DNA of 64,000 bases from Gammaproteobacteria bacterium. GTDB taxonomy: Bacteria; Pseudomonadota; Gammaproteobacteria; Pseudomonadales; Pseudohongiellaceae. Where the stretch lies: assembly GCA_002706685.1 (NCBI GenBank), contig PALV01000011.1, positions 124,001 to 188,000 of the forward strand, read 5' to 3'. Made by a program: the position numbers and the translations under genes. Below the pieces are notes generated by a model. The model was not told where the DNA came from. It did not search any database and saw only the letters and a list, made by a program, of their open reading frames with translations. How positions within the stretch are numbered: the first letter of the stretch is position 1; each line of letters opens with the position of its first letter. Shown piece after piece: positions 43,972 through 53,844 of this stretch.

Positions 43972-45897
43972 TTATTCGTCCTCAAGTGCCTGCCACTGCT
44001 CGAACAGCCCATCGAGTTTTTCCTGCAGAGCCGCCATTTTATCCAGCGTCGGCTGAATTTTAGGCTGCGGCTGATCATAGAAACCGGGCTCGGCCATGCT
44101 GTCTTCAACAGCCTTGATTTCCTGTTCGGTTTTTTCGATCTGGCGCGTTACCTGGTCCAGCGCTTTTTGTTTTTGCCTGTCGATTTTCTGATTGGTTTTC
44201 TGTTCAGTGCGCTGTTCCGTTTTCTGGACCGGTGCCGCTTTGCTGCTGGCTGGTTTCGAGTCCTTCTGTTTGCGCTCATCAGTCAGGAAGGACAGCATTT
44301 TACCGCCTTGATCCAGCCAGTCCTGATAACCTCCAACGTACTCCTTCACGACGCCGGGACCTTCAAACACGATAGAGCTGGTCACCACGTTGTCGAGGAA
44401 TTTCCGGTCGTGGCTGACTACCAGCAGCGTGCCACTGAAATCCAGCAGAATTTCTTCCAGCAGCTCCAGCGTTTCCATGTCCAGATCGTTGGTCGGTTCG
44501 TCCAGCACCACCAGGTTGGCAGGTTTGCTGAACAGTTTGGCCAGGATCAGACGGTTCTGCTCGCCACCAGAGAGTGACTTGATGGGCTGTCGAACACGCT
44601 TGGGTGGGAACAGAAAATCCTGCAGATAACTAATGACATGTTTCTGCTTGCCATTGATGTCGATGAACTCACGGCCTTCGGCCAGATAATCGATAATGTT
44701 CTGGTTAACGTCCAGCTGGTTGCGTAGCTGATCGAAATAAAGAATCTCCAGATTGGTACCCAGCTTGACCTTGCCGCTGTCGGGTTTGATCTCGCCCAGC
44801 AAAATGCGCAGCAGTGTGGTTTTGCCACTGCCGTTGGCACCAATCAGACCCACGCGATCGCCACGCAGAATTTTTGTCGAGAAATTCTTCAGAATAAGCT
44901 GGTCGCCAAAGCGGTGATTCAGATCTTCGGCCTCAACAACAATCTTGCCGGAGCTGCCGGCCTGTTCCAGTGACATGCGCGCCGGGCCGCTGAGTTCGCG
45001 GCGCTGTTTGCGTTCTTCGCGCAGTTGCTTCAGTGCCCGCACACGGCCTTCGTTACGGGTGCGGCGGGCCTTGATGCCCTGGCGAATCCAGCGCTCTTCT
45101 TCGGCCAGCTTTTTGTCGAACTCCTGGTTGGCTTTTTCCTCTGCTTCCAGTTGCTGTTCGCGAAACACCAGAAAACGCTCGTAGCCGTATTCCCAGCTGC
45201 GCAGGCGGCCGCGATCCAGCTCGATAATGCGATTGCTGATGCTCTGCAGGAACTGACGATCGTGAGTGATCACCAACACGGCGCCACGGAATTCATTGAG
45301 CGTATTCTCCAGCCACTCAATGGTTGGGATGTCCAGGTGGTTGGTGGGCTCGTCCAGCATCAACAGGTCGGGCTCGGCGATCAGCGCGCGCCCCAGTGCG
45401 GCGCGACGTCGGCTGCCGCCCGACAGGGTTTTCATTTTTGCATCGGCTGGCAGCTTGAGCACATCCAGCATGGCTTCGATACGATGTTCCACTGCCCAGC
45501 CATCTACCTGTTCTATCTGTTTCTGCAGACTGGCCATGCGATCCAGCACCTGCTGATCGCTGAAGTCGGTATTGCTGTCACGCGTCAGCTGATGATACTG
45601 GCGCAGCAGGTCGCCCAGGCCTTCCAGACCGCCGGCGATGTAGTCGTACAGCGTCTGCTCATCACGCTCCGGCAGCTGCTGGTCCAGATAGGCGACCTTG
45701 ATGCCTTCAGCGCGCCACAGCTCCCCGCCATCCGCCTGGATGCGGCCCAGCAGAACCTTCATGAATGTGGACTTGCCCGCGCCATTGGGGCCGAGAATGC
45801 CGATGCGCTCCCCTTTGTGGATGGTCAGCGATACCTGGTCCAGCAGTGGGTGGTCGCCAAAGGCGAGCGACAGATTGTTGAGTCTGAATAACAGCAT
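43972..45897 (-). CDS. uup: ABC-F ATPase Uup
   Basis: A 641-residue soluble ABC-F protein with two ATPase domains. Walker A sites are GPNGAGKST and GANGSGKTT; signatures are LSGGSRRRAALGRA and LSGGEQNRLILAK; each is followed by a DEPTNHLD or DEPTNDLD Walker B. A linker with charged helix (RWIRQGIKARRTRNEGRV) and a C-terminal coiled coil (about 560-641), which binds DNA in E. coli Uup, are present. It acts on ribosomes and in genome stability. The internal ATG 45897 (MLLFRLNNLSL) is the family start. Divergent from glnE. Confidence 0.93.
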   Translation of the reverse strand: MLLFRLNNLSLAFGDHPLLDQVSLTIHKGERIGILGPNGAGKSTFMKVLLGRIQADGGELWRAEGIKVAYLDQQLPERDEQTLYDYIAGGLEGLGDLLRQYHQLTRDSNTDFSDQQVLDRMASLQKQIEQVDGWAVEHRIEAMLDVLKLPADAKMKTLSGGSRRRAALGRALIAEPDLLMLDEPTNHLDIPTIEWLENTLNEFRGAVLVITHDRQFLQSISNRIIELDRGRLRSWEYGYERFLVFREQQLEAEEKANQEFDKKLAEEERWIRQGIKARRTRNEGRVRALKQLREERKQRRELSGPARMSLEQAGSSGKIVVEAEDLNHRFGDQLILKNFSTKILRGDRVGLIGANGSGKTTLLRILLGEIKPDSGKVKLGTNLEILYFDQLRNQLDVNQNIIDYLAEGREFIDINGKQKHVISYLQDFLFPPKRVRQPIKSLSGGEQNRLILAKLFSKPANLVVLDEPTNDLDMETLELLEEILLDFSGTLLVVSHDRKFLDNVVTSSIVFEGPGVVKEYVGGYQDWLDQGGKMLSFLTDERKQKDSKPASSKAAPVQKTEQRTEQKTNQKIDRQKQKALDQVTRQIEKTEQEIKAVEDSMAEPGFYDQPQPKIQPTLDKMAALQEKLDGLFEQWQALEDE

Positions 45898-45996
45898 GAT
45901 GTCCAACAGTGTGAAGGCCGCGCTGGTCAAGCGCGCGGCTTGTATTTGAAGCGCTGCAGTATAAACTTAACTGCCTGGCCCAAACAAAGGATTACT

Positions 45997-48900
45997 GTGC
46001 TAATTACCGATCATCTACCCGACGCCCTCAAACCCGTTCTCGAGCGATACTGGCAGCGTTTTCAGGAGGGCAAGCTACCCTCAGCGCTGCAGCAGCGCCT
46101 GGAAGATCAGCCAGGCCTGCTGCGCGAGCTGGCCCAGGTCTGGGCAGCCAGCGACTACGCGGCTACTGTTTGCATCCAGCACCCGGAATTGCTGTTGGCC
46201 CTGCTGGATGCGGGCACGCTGCATCGCCAACTGGGTGACGACTATCAGCAAACACTGGCGCAGGCGGTGCAGGCTTCGGCGGAGTCTGAGACAGATGTCA
46301 CGAGCCTGTCGATGGACACACTGAAACAGCGCTTGCGACTGAATCAGCAACAGCAGATGCTGCGCCTGATATGGCGCGATGTCACCCAGCAGGCCTCGAT
46401 GCGCGATACCGCCGCTGAAGTGTCCACGCTGGCGGAAGCAGCGTTGGATGTGACTCTGGATATCCTTTATCAGCAGGCTGTTGCCGAGTATGGGGTGCCG
46501 ATCGGTGCGCGCAGCGGCGAGCCTGTGCGGATGGTGGTGATTGGCATGGGCAAGCTGGGGGCAGGTGAGCTCAATCTGTCCTCTGATATTGATCTGATGT
46601 TTGCCTATCCCGAGTCGGGCGAGACCAGTTCTGAGAATGGCAAAGAGCCCATCACCTGCCAGCAGTTCTTCCTGAAACTGGGGCAGCAGCTGATTGACGC
46701 CCTGGATGCGGTGACAGCGGATGGTTTTGTGTTCCGGGTTGACATGCGTCTGCGCCCCTACGGCAGTGAAGGTGTGCTGGTGTGCAGCTTTGATGCCATG
46801 GAGAACTACTACCAGTCGCAGGGGCGTGACTGGGAGCGTTACGCCATGATCAAGGCACGCGCGGTGGCCGGCGATATCAAGGCAGGCCAGGAATTGCTGC
46901 AGCGACTGCGACCCTTCAGCTACCGACGCTACCTGGATTTTTCGGCGATTGAGTCGCTGCGTGCAATGAAGTTGCAGATCAACAAGCAGGTGCGCAAAAA
47001 AGGCATGGATCAGGATATCAAGCTGGGCGCCGGCGGTATCCGTGAGGTCGAGTTTATTGTTCAGGCACTGCAGATGGTGCATGGCGGCCGCGACAAACGC
47101 CTGCAGCAGGAGTCGCTGTACAAGGCCATGGATGCACTGGTGGCCGGCGAGTATCTGTCAGCAGAGACCGTGCAGTCACTGCGCAATGCCTACAATTTTC
47201 TGCGCGATCTTGAGCACAAACTGCAGGGCTTCGCCAACCAGCAGACACAGGCTTTGCCCAGCTCAGAGCAGGAGCAGCTGCGGGTGGCCATCGGTATGGG
47301 TGTGCCTGATCTGAAAAATGCCTCATGGTCGACTCTGCTGGATGTGCTGGAGCAGCATCGCGCCATTGTGCGTGAGCATTACCGGGACGTGATTCAGGTT
47401 GATGACGAGGATGACGCGACCCGTCACGATGTCGACGACGCCGAACTGCTGGCGCTGTGGCAACAGGAGTTAAGCGACGAGGCCGCCGTTGCCGAATTGC
47501 AGAATCTGGGCTTCGAGCAGGCAGAGGCCAGCTGGCAGACGCTCTGTGAGTTTCGCCAGGATCGGGTATTCCGTACTTTGCCAGCTGACAGCCGGCAGCG
47601 CTTTAACCGCTTCATGCCGCTGCTGCTCGCCACACTGGCGCACGAAAACACACCCAGCCTCGGGCTGGAACGGGTGATGAAACTGGTTGCAGCTGTCGCC
47701 CGGCGTACCGCCTACCTGGTGCTGCTGTCAGAAAATCCTTCCGCCATGCGGCAGTTCGTTCAGCTGTGTACCGCCAGTCCCTTCATCGCCGACTTCATGA
47801 GCAAACATCCGGTGCTGCTTGATGAGTTGCTAACAGTGGTTCGACAGCCGCCGGAGAAATCCGCGTTGCAGGAAGAGCTGGTGCAGGGCCTGATGCGAAT
47901 CCACGAAGAAAATTTTGAAGAGCAGATGGAATTCCTGCGCTACTTCAAGCAATGCCATACCCTGCAGGTGGCGGCCGCACAGATAACCGGCTCGATGACG
48001 GTAATGAAAGTCAGCGACTATCTGACATTTACCGCTGAGGCCATTCTTGAGCAGGTGCTGGCACTGTGCTGGCAGCACCTGACACGCAAACACGGCTATC
48101 CGGTCAACAGCCAAGACCAACACGGCGAGATGGACTTTGTCGTAATTGCCTATGGCAAACTGGGCGGTATCGAGCTCAGCTATCTGTCAGATCTGGATCT
48201 TGTCTTTGTGCATGACGGTACGCTGGAGCACGACACTGTCGCTGCGGAAGGGCAGAAATCCATCAACAGCAGAGAGTTCTACACACGCCTGGCGCAACGC
48301 GTCATCACCATGCTGGGCACACACACCATGTCCGGCAAGCTGTATGAAGTCGATATGCGGCTGCGGCCCTCCGGCGAATCCGGATTGCTGGTTACTACCT
48401 TGCCCGCGTTTGAAAACTATCAGCGCAAAGAGGCCTGGACCTGGGAGCATCAGGCGCTGGTGCGCTCGCGAGCAGTGGCTGGCTCAATGGACATGGCCGA
48501 GCAGTTTGAGAGCCTGCGAGCCACGCTGCTAAGCGAAACGCGTGACATCGACAGGCTGGCAGCTGATGTGATCAATATGCGCAAAAAAATGCGCGATGAA
48601 CTGACCCGTAAAGCGGGCCGCAAAGCGAACCAGCCTGCTTTTGTCATCAAGCAGGGGCTGGGTGGGATTGTTGATATTGAATTTATCGTTCAATTTATGG
48701 TGCTGTCGCAGTCTCAAGACTGCGCCGGTCTGACGCGCTATTCGGACAATATGCGCATACTGGAATCCGCTGAGCAATGCGAGCTGTTATCGGAGCAGGC
48801 CATCAAGAACCTGATGGCCGCCTATCTGGCGCTGCGCTCAACCCTGCACGAGTTTGCCCTGCAGCAGACCGATGCCAGTGAGCTCAGTGAAGAGCAGTGT

Positions 48901-49017
48901 GAGGCAACCCTGGCCCCGCTCGCAGAGTCGCGTGAACAGGTCGCGGCTATCTGGCAGCAGGTGTTTGCCCCGTACATGGAATCAACCGAGAGTCCACCTA
49001 CCGGGGTACCTCAGTGA
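45997..49017 (+). CDS. glnE: Bifunctional glutamine synthetase adenylyltransferase/deadenylase
   Basis: A 1006-residue enzyme with two nucleotidyltransferase domains. The N-terminal (deadenylating) site has GMGKLGAGELNLSSDIDLMF near 184-203; the C-terminal (adenylylating) site has AYGKLGGIELSYLSDLDLVF near 718-737. Each keeps the G-S/L-x-D-x-D metal pattern, and both helical R/GlnD_UR-EB domains follow. It controls glutamine synthetase activity in response to PII. GTG 45997 with AAAGG upstream is used. It heads the LPS core genes, as in Pseudomonas. Confidence 0.96.
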   Translation: MLITDHLPDALKPVLERYWQRFQEGKLPSALQQRLEDQPGLLRELAQVWAASDYAATVCIQHPELLLALLDAGTLHRQLGDDYQQTLAQAVQASAESETDVTSLSMDTLKQRLRLNQQQQMLRLIWRDVTQQASMRDTAAEVSTLAEAALDVTLDILYQQAVAEYGVPIGARSGEPVRMVVIGMGKLGAGELNLSSDIDLMFAYPESGETSSENGKEPITCQQFFLKLGQQLIDALDAVTADGFVFRVDMRLRPYGSEGVLVCSFDAMENYYQSQGRDWERYAMIKARAVAGDIKAGQELLQRLRPFSYRRYLDFSAIESLRAMKLQINKQVRKKGMDQDIKLGAGGIREVEFIVQALQMVHGGRDKRLQQESLYKAMDALVAGEYLSAETVQSLRNAYNFLRDLEHKLQGFANQQTQALPSSEQEQLRVAIGMGVPDLKNASWSTLLDVLEQHRAIVREHYRDVIQVDDEDDATRHDVDDAELLALWQQELSDEAAVAELQNLGFEQAEASWQTLCEFRQDRVFRTLPADSRQRFNRFMPLLLATLAHENTPSLGLERVMKLVAAVARRTAYLVLLSENPSAMRQFVQLCTASPFIADFMSKHPVLLDELLTVVRQPPEKSALQEELVQGLMRIHEENFEEQMEFLRYFKQCHTLQVAAAQITGSMTVMKVSDYLTFTAEAILEQVLALCWQHLTRKHGYPVNSQDQHGEMDFVVIAYGKLGGIELSYLSDLDLVFVHDGTLEHDTVAAEGQKSINSREFYTRLAQRVITMLGTHTMSGKLYEVDMRLRPSGESGLLVTTLPAFENYQRKEAWTWEHQALVRSRAVAGSMDMAEQFESLRATLLSETRDIDRLAADVINMRKKMRDELTRKAGRKANQPAFVIKQGLGGIVDIEFIVQFMVLSQSQDCAGLTRYSDNMRILESAEQCELLSEQAIKNLMAAYLALRSTLHEFALQQTDASELSEEQCEATLAPLAESREQVAAIWQQVFAPYMESTESPPTGVPQ

Positions 49018-50084
49018 GTACGCCACAACGCATTCTGATTGTTGGCCCCTCCTGGGTGGGCGACATGGTCATGGCACAGTCGCTGTTCATAGAATTGCGC
49101 CATCGTAATCCGGAAGCAGTTATCGACGTGCTGGCGCCGGCCTGGAGCCGCCCATTGCTTGCGCGTATGCCGCAGGTCAGGCAGGCAATCGATCTGCCCC
49201 TGGCGCATCGTGAGGTCGGTCTGGGCAAGCGCTATCGATTGGGCCGCACGCTGGCTGAGCAGCATTATGACCAGACCATTCTGCTGCCCAATTCATTCAA
49301 GTCAGCATTGGTGCCCCTGTTTGCAGGTATTCCCCTGCGCACGGGCTGGCGTGGCGAAAAACGCGGCTGGGTGTTGAATGACTGCCGCGATCTGGACAAG
49401 CAGGCGCTGCCCCTGATGGTGCAACGCTTTGTGGCGCTGGCTTTGCCAGCTGGCGCCGCATTGCCGGCTGACCTGCCAGACCCGTTGCCCGTGCCCCAAC
49501 TGCAGGTCAACCGCGAGCAGGCCAGACAGGTCTGTGAACAGTTTGCCTTGCCGCCAGGTCAGCGTTTACTGATGTTGTGCCCGGGTGCTGAATTTGGTGA
49601 CGCCAAACGTTGGCCCTGTGAGCACTATGCCGAAGTTGCCAAAGAGCACATCAACAAAGGCTGGCATGTGGTGCTGATGGGTTCTGCCAAAGACCAGGCA
49701 GTAACGGGTGAGATTGCCGCGCTGACAGGCAACGAAGCCTGTCATGACCTGGCCGGCAAAACTTCGCTGGATCAGGCCATTGATCTACTGTCGCAGGCAA
49801 CTGCCGTAGTCAGCAATGATTCAGGCCTGATGCACATTGCTGCGGCCCTGCACCGCCCACTGGTCGCTGTGTATGGTTCTACGTCGGCGGATTTCACGCC
49901 GCCACTGTCTGACCAGGTGGCGATTCTGAATACCGATATAGATTGCAGGCCCTGCTTTCAGCGTGAATGCCCCTTGCAGCACAAACGTTGTCTCACTGAA
50001 CTTGAGCCGTCACGCGTCATCAAGGCGCTGGAGCGGCTGTCCGCCAGTATCATAATGGGAGACATGCAACCTTGCGTATCCTGA
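49014..50084 (+). CDS. waaF: ADP-heptose:LPS heptosyltransferase II
   Basis: A 356-residue GT9 enzyme. It starts ILIVGPSWVGDMVMAQSLF and has the family signature CPGAEFGDAKRWP and DLAGKTSLDQAIDLLSQATAVVSNDSGLMHIAAAL, then VAVYGSTSADFTPP. It adds the second L-glycero-D-manno-heptose to the inner core at the cytoplasmic face of the inner membrane. GTG start overlaps the glnE stop (GTGA). Confidence 0.95.
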   Translation: MSTPQRILIVGPSWVGDMVMAQSLFIELRHRNPEAVIDVLAPAWSRPLLARMPQVRQAIDLPLAHREVGLGKRYRLGRTLAEQHYDQTILLPNSFKSALVPLFAGIPLRTGWRGEKRGWVLNDCRDLDKQALPLMVQRFVALALPAGAALPADLPDPLPVPQLQVNREQARQVCEQFALPPGQRLLMLCPGAEFGDAKRWPCEHYAEVAKEHINKGWHVVLMGSAKDQAVTGEIAALTGNEACHDLAGKTSLDQAIDLLSQATAVVSNDSGLMHIAAALHRPLVAVYGSTSADFTPPLSDQVAILNTDIDCRPCFQRECPLQHKRCLTELEPSRVIKALERLSASIIMGDMQPCVS

Positions 50085-51151
50085 TTGTCAAAACCTCATC
50101 GCTCGGTGATGTCATCCACACCTTGCCGGCTCTGACCGACGCCATGCGGGCCATTCCCGGCCTGCAGGCAGACTGGGTCGTCGAGGAAGCATTTGCGGAG
50201 ATCCCGGGCTGGCATCCTGCTGTTGTTGATGTGATTCCGGTCGCCATTCGCCGCTGGCGCAAGAACTGGTGGCAGTCACTGACCGGTGGCGAGTACCAGC
50301 GTTTTCGCCGTCAACTCAAATCACAGCGCTATGATGTTGTGATTGACGCGCAGGGTCTGGTCAAAAGTGCATTGATTGCCAGGCAGGCCAGGGGGCAGCG
50401 TGTCGGTCTGGACCGGGACAGCATTAAAGAACCGGCCAGCAGCCTGCTGTATCAAAAACGTCTGGCAGTACCCAAAGGCAGTCATGCCGTGCAGCGTGTA
50501 CGGCAACTGTTTGCACAGGCACTGGGCTATCGTTTTGATCCCGATGAAATCGACTATGGTATCCAGCCCGGGTCCCCGCCACATTCGCCCGATGAAAGGC
50601 CGGCGTTGATTTTTTTACATGGCACCACCTGGCAGAGCAAACACTGGCCCTTGCCTTACTGGCAGGAGCTGGCACGGCTGGCAGTGGCGTCCGGATATGA
50701 GGTCAGGGTTTCCTGGGGCAATCTACAGGAGCAGGAGCGCGCCCATGCGATCGCTGATGGTCTGACAGGCGTCACTGTGCTGGACAAACAGAGCCTGACC
50801 GGTTTTGCACAGCAGCTGCAGCAGTGCCAGGGCGTTGTCGCGGTGGATACCGGTCTGGGACACATGGCAGCAGCGCTGAATATACCAACAGTTTCTTTGT
50901 ATGGAGCCACCAATCCGGGTCTGTCAGGGACCTTTGGCTACCATCAATTGCATCTCAAGGCAGACCTGGCCTGTTCACCTTGCATGCGTCGCGAATGCAG
51001 CTATCGTGGTCAAGCGCTGTTTGACACGACTGAGCGGGAGGGAGAGTTTCAGGTGCAGCCGCCGTGTTACCGGTTGCTATCACCTGACATGGTTTTCTCG
51101 CATCTTGGTCGCATGATTAGCGAGGCTGATGCGCAGGGTGAGCGGCCGTGA
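50072..51151 (+). CDS. waaC: LPS heptosyltransferase I
   Basis: A 359-residue GT9 enzyme starting (TTG) RILIVKTSSLGDVIHTLPAL, the WaaC hallmark, with FLHGTTWQSKHWP as the donor-binding region and GVVAVDTGLGHMAAALNIPTVSLYGATNP. It transfers the first heptose to Kdo. It overlaps waaF by 13 bases. The C-terminus is slightly long compared with E. coli WaaC and includes several cysteines (CSPCMRRECSYRG), a common trait in GT9. Confidence 0.95.
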   Translation: MRILIVKTSSLGDVIHTLPALTDAMRAIPGLQADWVVEEAFAEIPGWHPAVVDVIPVAIRRWRKNWWQSLTGGEYQRFRRQLKSQRYDVVIDAQGLVKSALIARQARGQRVGLDRDSIKEPASSLLYQKRLAVPKGSHAVQRVRQLFAQALGYRFDPDEIDYGIQPGSPPHSPDERPALIFLHGTTWQSKHWPLPYWQELARLAVASGYEVRVSWGNLQEQERAHAIADGLTGVTVLDKQSLTGFAQQLQQCQGVVAVDTGLGHMAAALNIPTVSLYGATNPGLSGTFGYHQLHLKADLACSPCMRRECSYRGQALFDTTEREGEFQVQPPCYRLLSPDMVFSHLGRMISEADAQGERP

Positions 51152-52284
51152 AGATCGCCATGCTCATTTATCAGTACTTTCCCTACGGCGGTCAGCAGCG
51201 CGACTTTATGCGTATTGCGCAGCGCTGCATCGACGCTGGCCATCAGGTCGATGTGTATTGCCTGTCCTGGCAGGGCGATGTTCCGGACGGTATTGTGAGA
51301 CATCTGGTCCCTGTGTCGGCAATCAGTCGACACGTGCTGTACCAGCGGTACACCGAATGGACACAGGCTGCACTGAAAAGGCAGTCCTACGATGTGGTGG
51401 TGGGCTTCAGCAAAATGCCGGGGCTGGATGTGCATTTTGCCGCTGATCCATGTTTCGCGGAAAGAATGCGTCGGGAGAATCGCTTTCTCAGCCGCTACCT
51501 GCCGCGCTATCAGCACTTTCTTCGCTATGAGCAGGCGGTCTTTGGCGCTGAAAGCCGTACGCAGGTCATGATCCTGTCGCCACAGCAGCAAAAAGATTTC
51601 AATGCGCATTACCCGGGCTGTGAAGACAGGTTGCACATGCTGCCCCCGGGAATCAGCCGTGATCGCCTGCCAGGAGACGACATTGAATCCGTCCGCAATG
51701 AAGTGCGCGAGCAGTACCAGCGAGCACCGGACGAACTGTTGATTCTGCAGGTCGGTTCCGGTTTTCGTGTCAAAGGGCTGGATCGTTCAATTCGTGCGCT
51801 GGCAGCATTGCCGGCGGCACTCAGGCTGCGTGCTCGCCTGCTGGTCATTGGCCAGGGGCGCGCGGCAAAGTATCGACGGCTGGCCCGTCGCCTCGGGGTC
51901 GATGATCGCGTGGAATTTCTGGGAGGCCGTGACGATGTTCCCAGGTTCTTCGCTGCCTGTGATCTCTATCTGAATCCGGCACACTATGAAAGTGCCGGGT
52001 ACACCATAATAGAGGCCATCATTAATGGCCTGCCAGTATTGACGACCGATACCTGTGGGTATGCATTCCATGTGCGTCAGGCTGGTGCAGGCCAGGTCTG
52101 TCCATCGCCGTTTCGGCAAAAAGATCTCAATGCCCGCTTGCACGAAATGCTTATCTCCTCCGATCGACACAACTGGCGCAGCAACGGGCTGGCCTACGTA
52201 GACAAGGTCGACGTGTTCGGTATGGCTGATACAGCGCTGGCGATCATCGAGTCGGCGGCCAGACCGGAGCAGGTGACCGCATGA
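51148..52284 (+). CDS. waaG: LPS core glycosyltransferase, GT4 family (WaaG-like)
   Basis: A 378-residue GT4 enzyme. It begins MKIAMLIYQYFPYGGQQRDF and has the acceptor-side GFSKMPGLDVHFAADPCF, the donor-site LQVGSGFRVKGLDRSIRAL and the C-terminal HYESAGYTIIEAIINGLPVL (E-x7-E). This matches WaaG, which adds the first hexose to heptose II. It sits in the usual place after waaC with a GTGA overlap and before the kinase gene. Confidence 0.92.
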   Translation: MKIAMLIYQYFPYGGQQRDFMRIAQRCIDAGHQVDVYCLSWQGDVPDGIVRHLVPVSAISRHVLYQRYTEWTQAALKRQSYDVVVGFSKMPGLDVHFAADPCFAERMRRENRFLSRYLPRYQHFLRYEQAVFGAESRTQVMILSPQQQKDFNAHYPGCEDRLHMLPPGISRDRLPGDDIESVRNEVREQYQRAPDELLILQVGSGFRVKGLDRSIRALAALPAALRLRARLLVIGQGRAAKYRRLARRLGVDDRVEFLGGRDDVPRFFAACDLYLNPAHYESAGYTIIEAIINGLPVLTTDTCGYAFHVRQAGAGQVCPSPFRQKDLNARLHEMLISSDRHNWRSNGLAYVDKVDVFGMADTALAIIESAARPEQVTA

Positions 52285-53843
52285 AGCAGAATCTGCAGAT
52301 GCGCGAGGATATGCGGTCTTACCTGGGTGACCATGACGTTTTTGCCCAGGCAATGAACTTGCAGGGGGATGTGTATCGTCAGGCGCCAGGGCGGCGCACC
52401 TTACGATTCGAGGTGGATGGCCACGCCTATTTCGCCAAGATTCACCAGGGTGTCGGCTGGACCGAGATACTCAAGAATCTGTTGACGCTGCGTCTGCCAA
52501 TCATCGGCGCCCGCACCGAATGGCGTGCCATCATGCACTTGACCGAGCTGGGTGTACCCACGATGAAAGTGGCGGCCTTTGGTGAGCGTGGTGCCAACCC
52601 GGCTCAGCGCGAATCATTCCTGATCACAGACGAAATTGCGCCAAGCATCAGTCTGGAAACCTATTGCGAGCGATGGCGCAGTGATCGCCCACCGCGTCAT
52701 TACCGCTGGCAATTGATCAGGGCTGTTGCTGATATCGCGCGTCGCATGCACAGCAGTGGTATGTGTCACCGGGATTTTTATCTGTGTCATTTTCTGCTCA
52801 GCTGCCGTCAGGACGGCAGCGTGGCTACCGACGCCGCACCGGTTCTGTCAGTCATCGATCTGCATCGCGCACTGATCCGTCCGGCGCTGTCCAGACGCTG
52901 GATCGTCAAGGATATTGCCGGACTGTATTTTTCGAGTGAGCCCGCAGGGCTAAGCCGCACAGACTGCTTTCGCTTTATTCGCGACTACACGGGTCAGTCG
53001 CCATCACAGGTTCTTCGCGAAGACGCTGATTTCTGGCGCCAGGTCATCATCAAGGCCGGGCGCGTCGCCCGCCGCGACCGGCTGAAACCACTGCGCCGGA
53101 TGGTCTCTACGCTCTACCGCGATGGTCCGGATATTGCCCGGCAGCAGGACTTCGGGCGAGTAGCGCTGTTTCATCGCAGCGATGACTGCGCCGCTCTTCA
53201 GCAGTTCATTGCTGATCCCGACGCAGCGATTGCTGACGGCAAACTTCTTAAAGATGGTGACTCAACGACAGTCGTGCGCCTGCCATGGGGTGGCAAAACC
53301 TGTGTGGTTAAGCGGTATAATCTGCGCAACCCGGGCTACCTGCTGCGGCGCCTGTTTCGGCCAAGTCGCGCCTGGTACTGCTGGCGAAACGCGCACTGGC
53401 TGCAGCAGATGGGACTGAACACACCCAGGCCAGTTCTGATGCTGGAACATCGCTGGGGCCCGCTGCGAGGCGTGGCCTACTTTGTCACTGAGATTTCGGA
53501 AGGGACGGATGTACTTTCCATGCTGTCGCAGGATGTGAAGTGCGAAGTGTGGACGGACGTATTGCGGCAGTTCCGACATCTTTTTACGACGATGAAGCAG
53601 TACCGGATGATCCACGGCGATATGAAAGCGAGCAATTTTCTGTATCATCAGGAAGAGCAGTGCGGCAAGCTGATCACACTGGATCTGGATGCGATGCGGC
53701 GGGAAGGGCTGGCGACACGGTTTCACCGGTATTTTGAACGAGATGTGGAACGATTTCTTGCCAACTGGCGCGATAAACCCACCGAGCAGCAGGCCGTCCG
53801 TTCGCAGCTTGGTGCTTCGATTACATTAAACAAGGCCGATTGA
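52281..53843 (+). CDS. waaP: Double-domain LPS core kinase: WaaP fused to a second WaaP/WapQ-like kinase
   Basis: A 520-residue protein, about twice the usual WaaP length (near 265). Domain 1 (about 1-250) is WaaP: ATP lysine K53 in AYFAKIH, catalytic Asp165 in CHRDFYLCHF and metal Asp193 in VIDLHRA. Domain 2 (about 290-510) is another eukaryote-like kinase: K344 in CVVKRYN, Asp447/Asn452 in HGDMKASNFL and Asp468 in LDLDAM. Both keep all catalytic residues. In P. aeruginosa separate waaP, wapP and wapQ genes lie here. It should phosphorylate heptose I and a second core position. No stop or frameshift at the junction (about 250-290). Confidence 0.9.
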   Translation: MKQNLQMREDMRSYLGDHDVFAQAMNLQGDVYRQAPGRRTLRFEVDGHAYFAKIHQGVGWTEILKNLLTLRLPIIGARTEWRAIMHLTELGVPTMKVAAFGERGANPAQRESFLITDEIAPSISLETYCERWRSDRPPRHYRWQLIRAVADIARRMHSSGMCHRDFYLCHFLLSCRQDGSVATDAAPVLSVIDLHRALIRPALSRRWIVKDIAGLYFSSEPAGLSRTDCFRFIRDYTGQSPSQVLREDADFWRQVIIKAGRVARRDRLKPLRRMVSTLYRDGPDIARQQDFGRVALFHRSDDCAALQQFIADPDAAIADGKLLKDGDSTTVVRLPWGGKTCVVKRYNLRNPGYLLRRLFRPSRAWYCWRNAHWLQQMGLNTPRPVLMLEHRWGPLRGVAYFVTEISEGTDVLSMLSQDVKCEVWTDVLRQFRHLFTTMKQYRMIHGDMKASNFLYHQEEQCGKLITLDLDAMRREGLATRFHRYFERDVERFLANWRDKPTEQQAVRSQLGASITLNKAD

Positions 53844-53844
53844 T

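Noticed and set aside
46081..47082. 333-residue open frame on the minus strand
   Set aside because: Antisense of glnE; no recognisable domain and no ribosome site.
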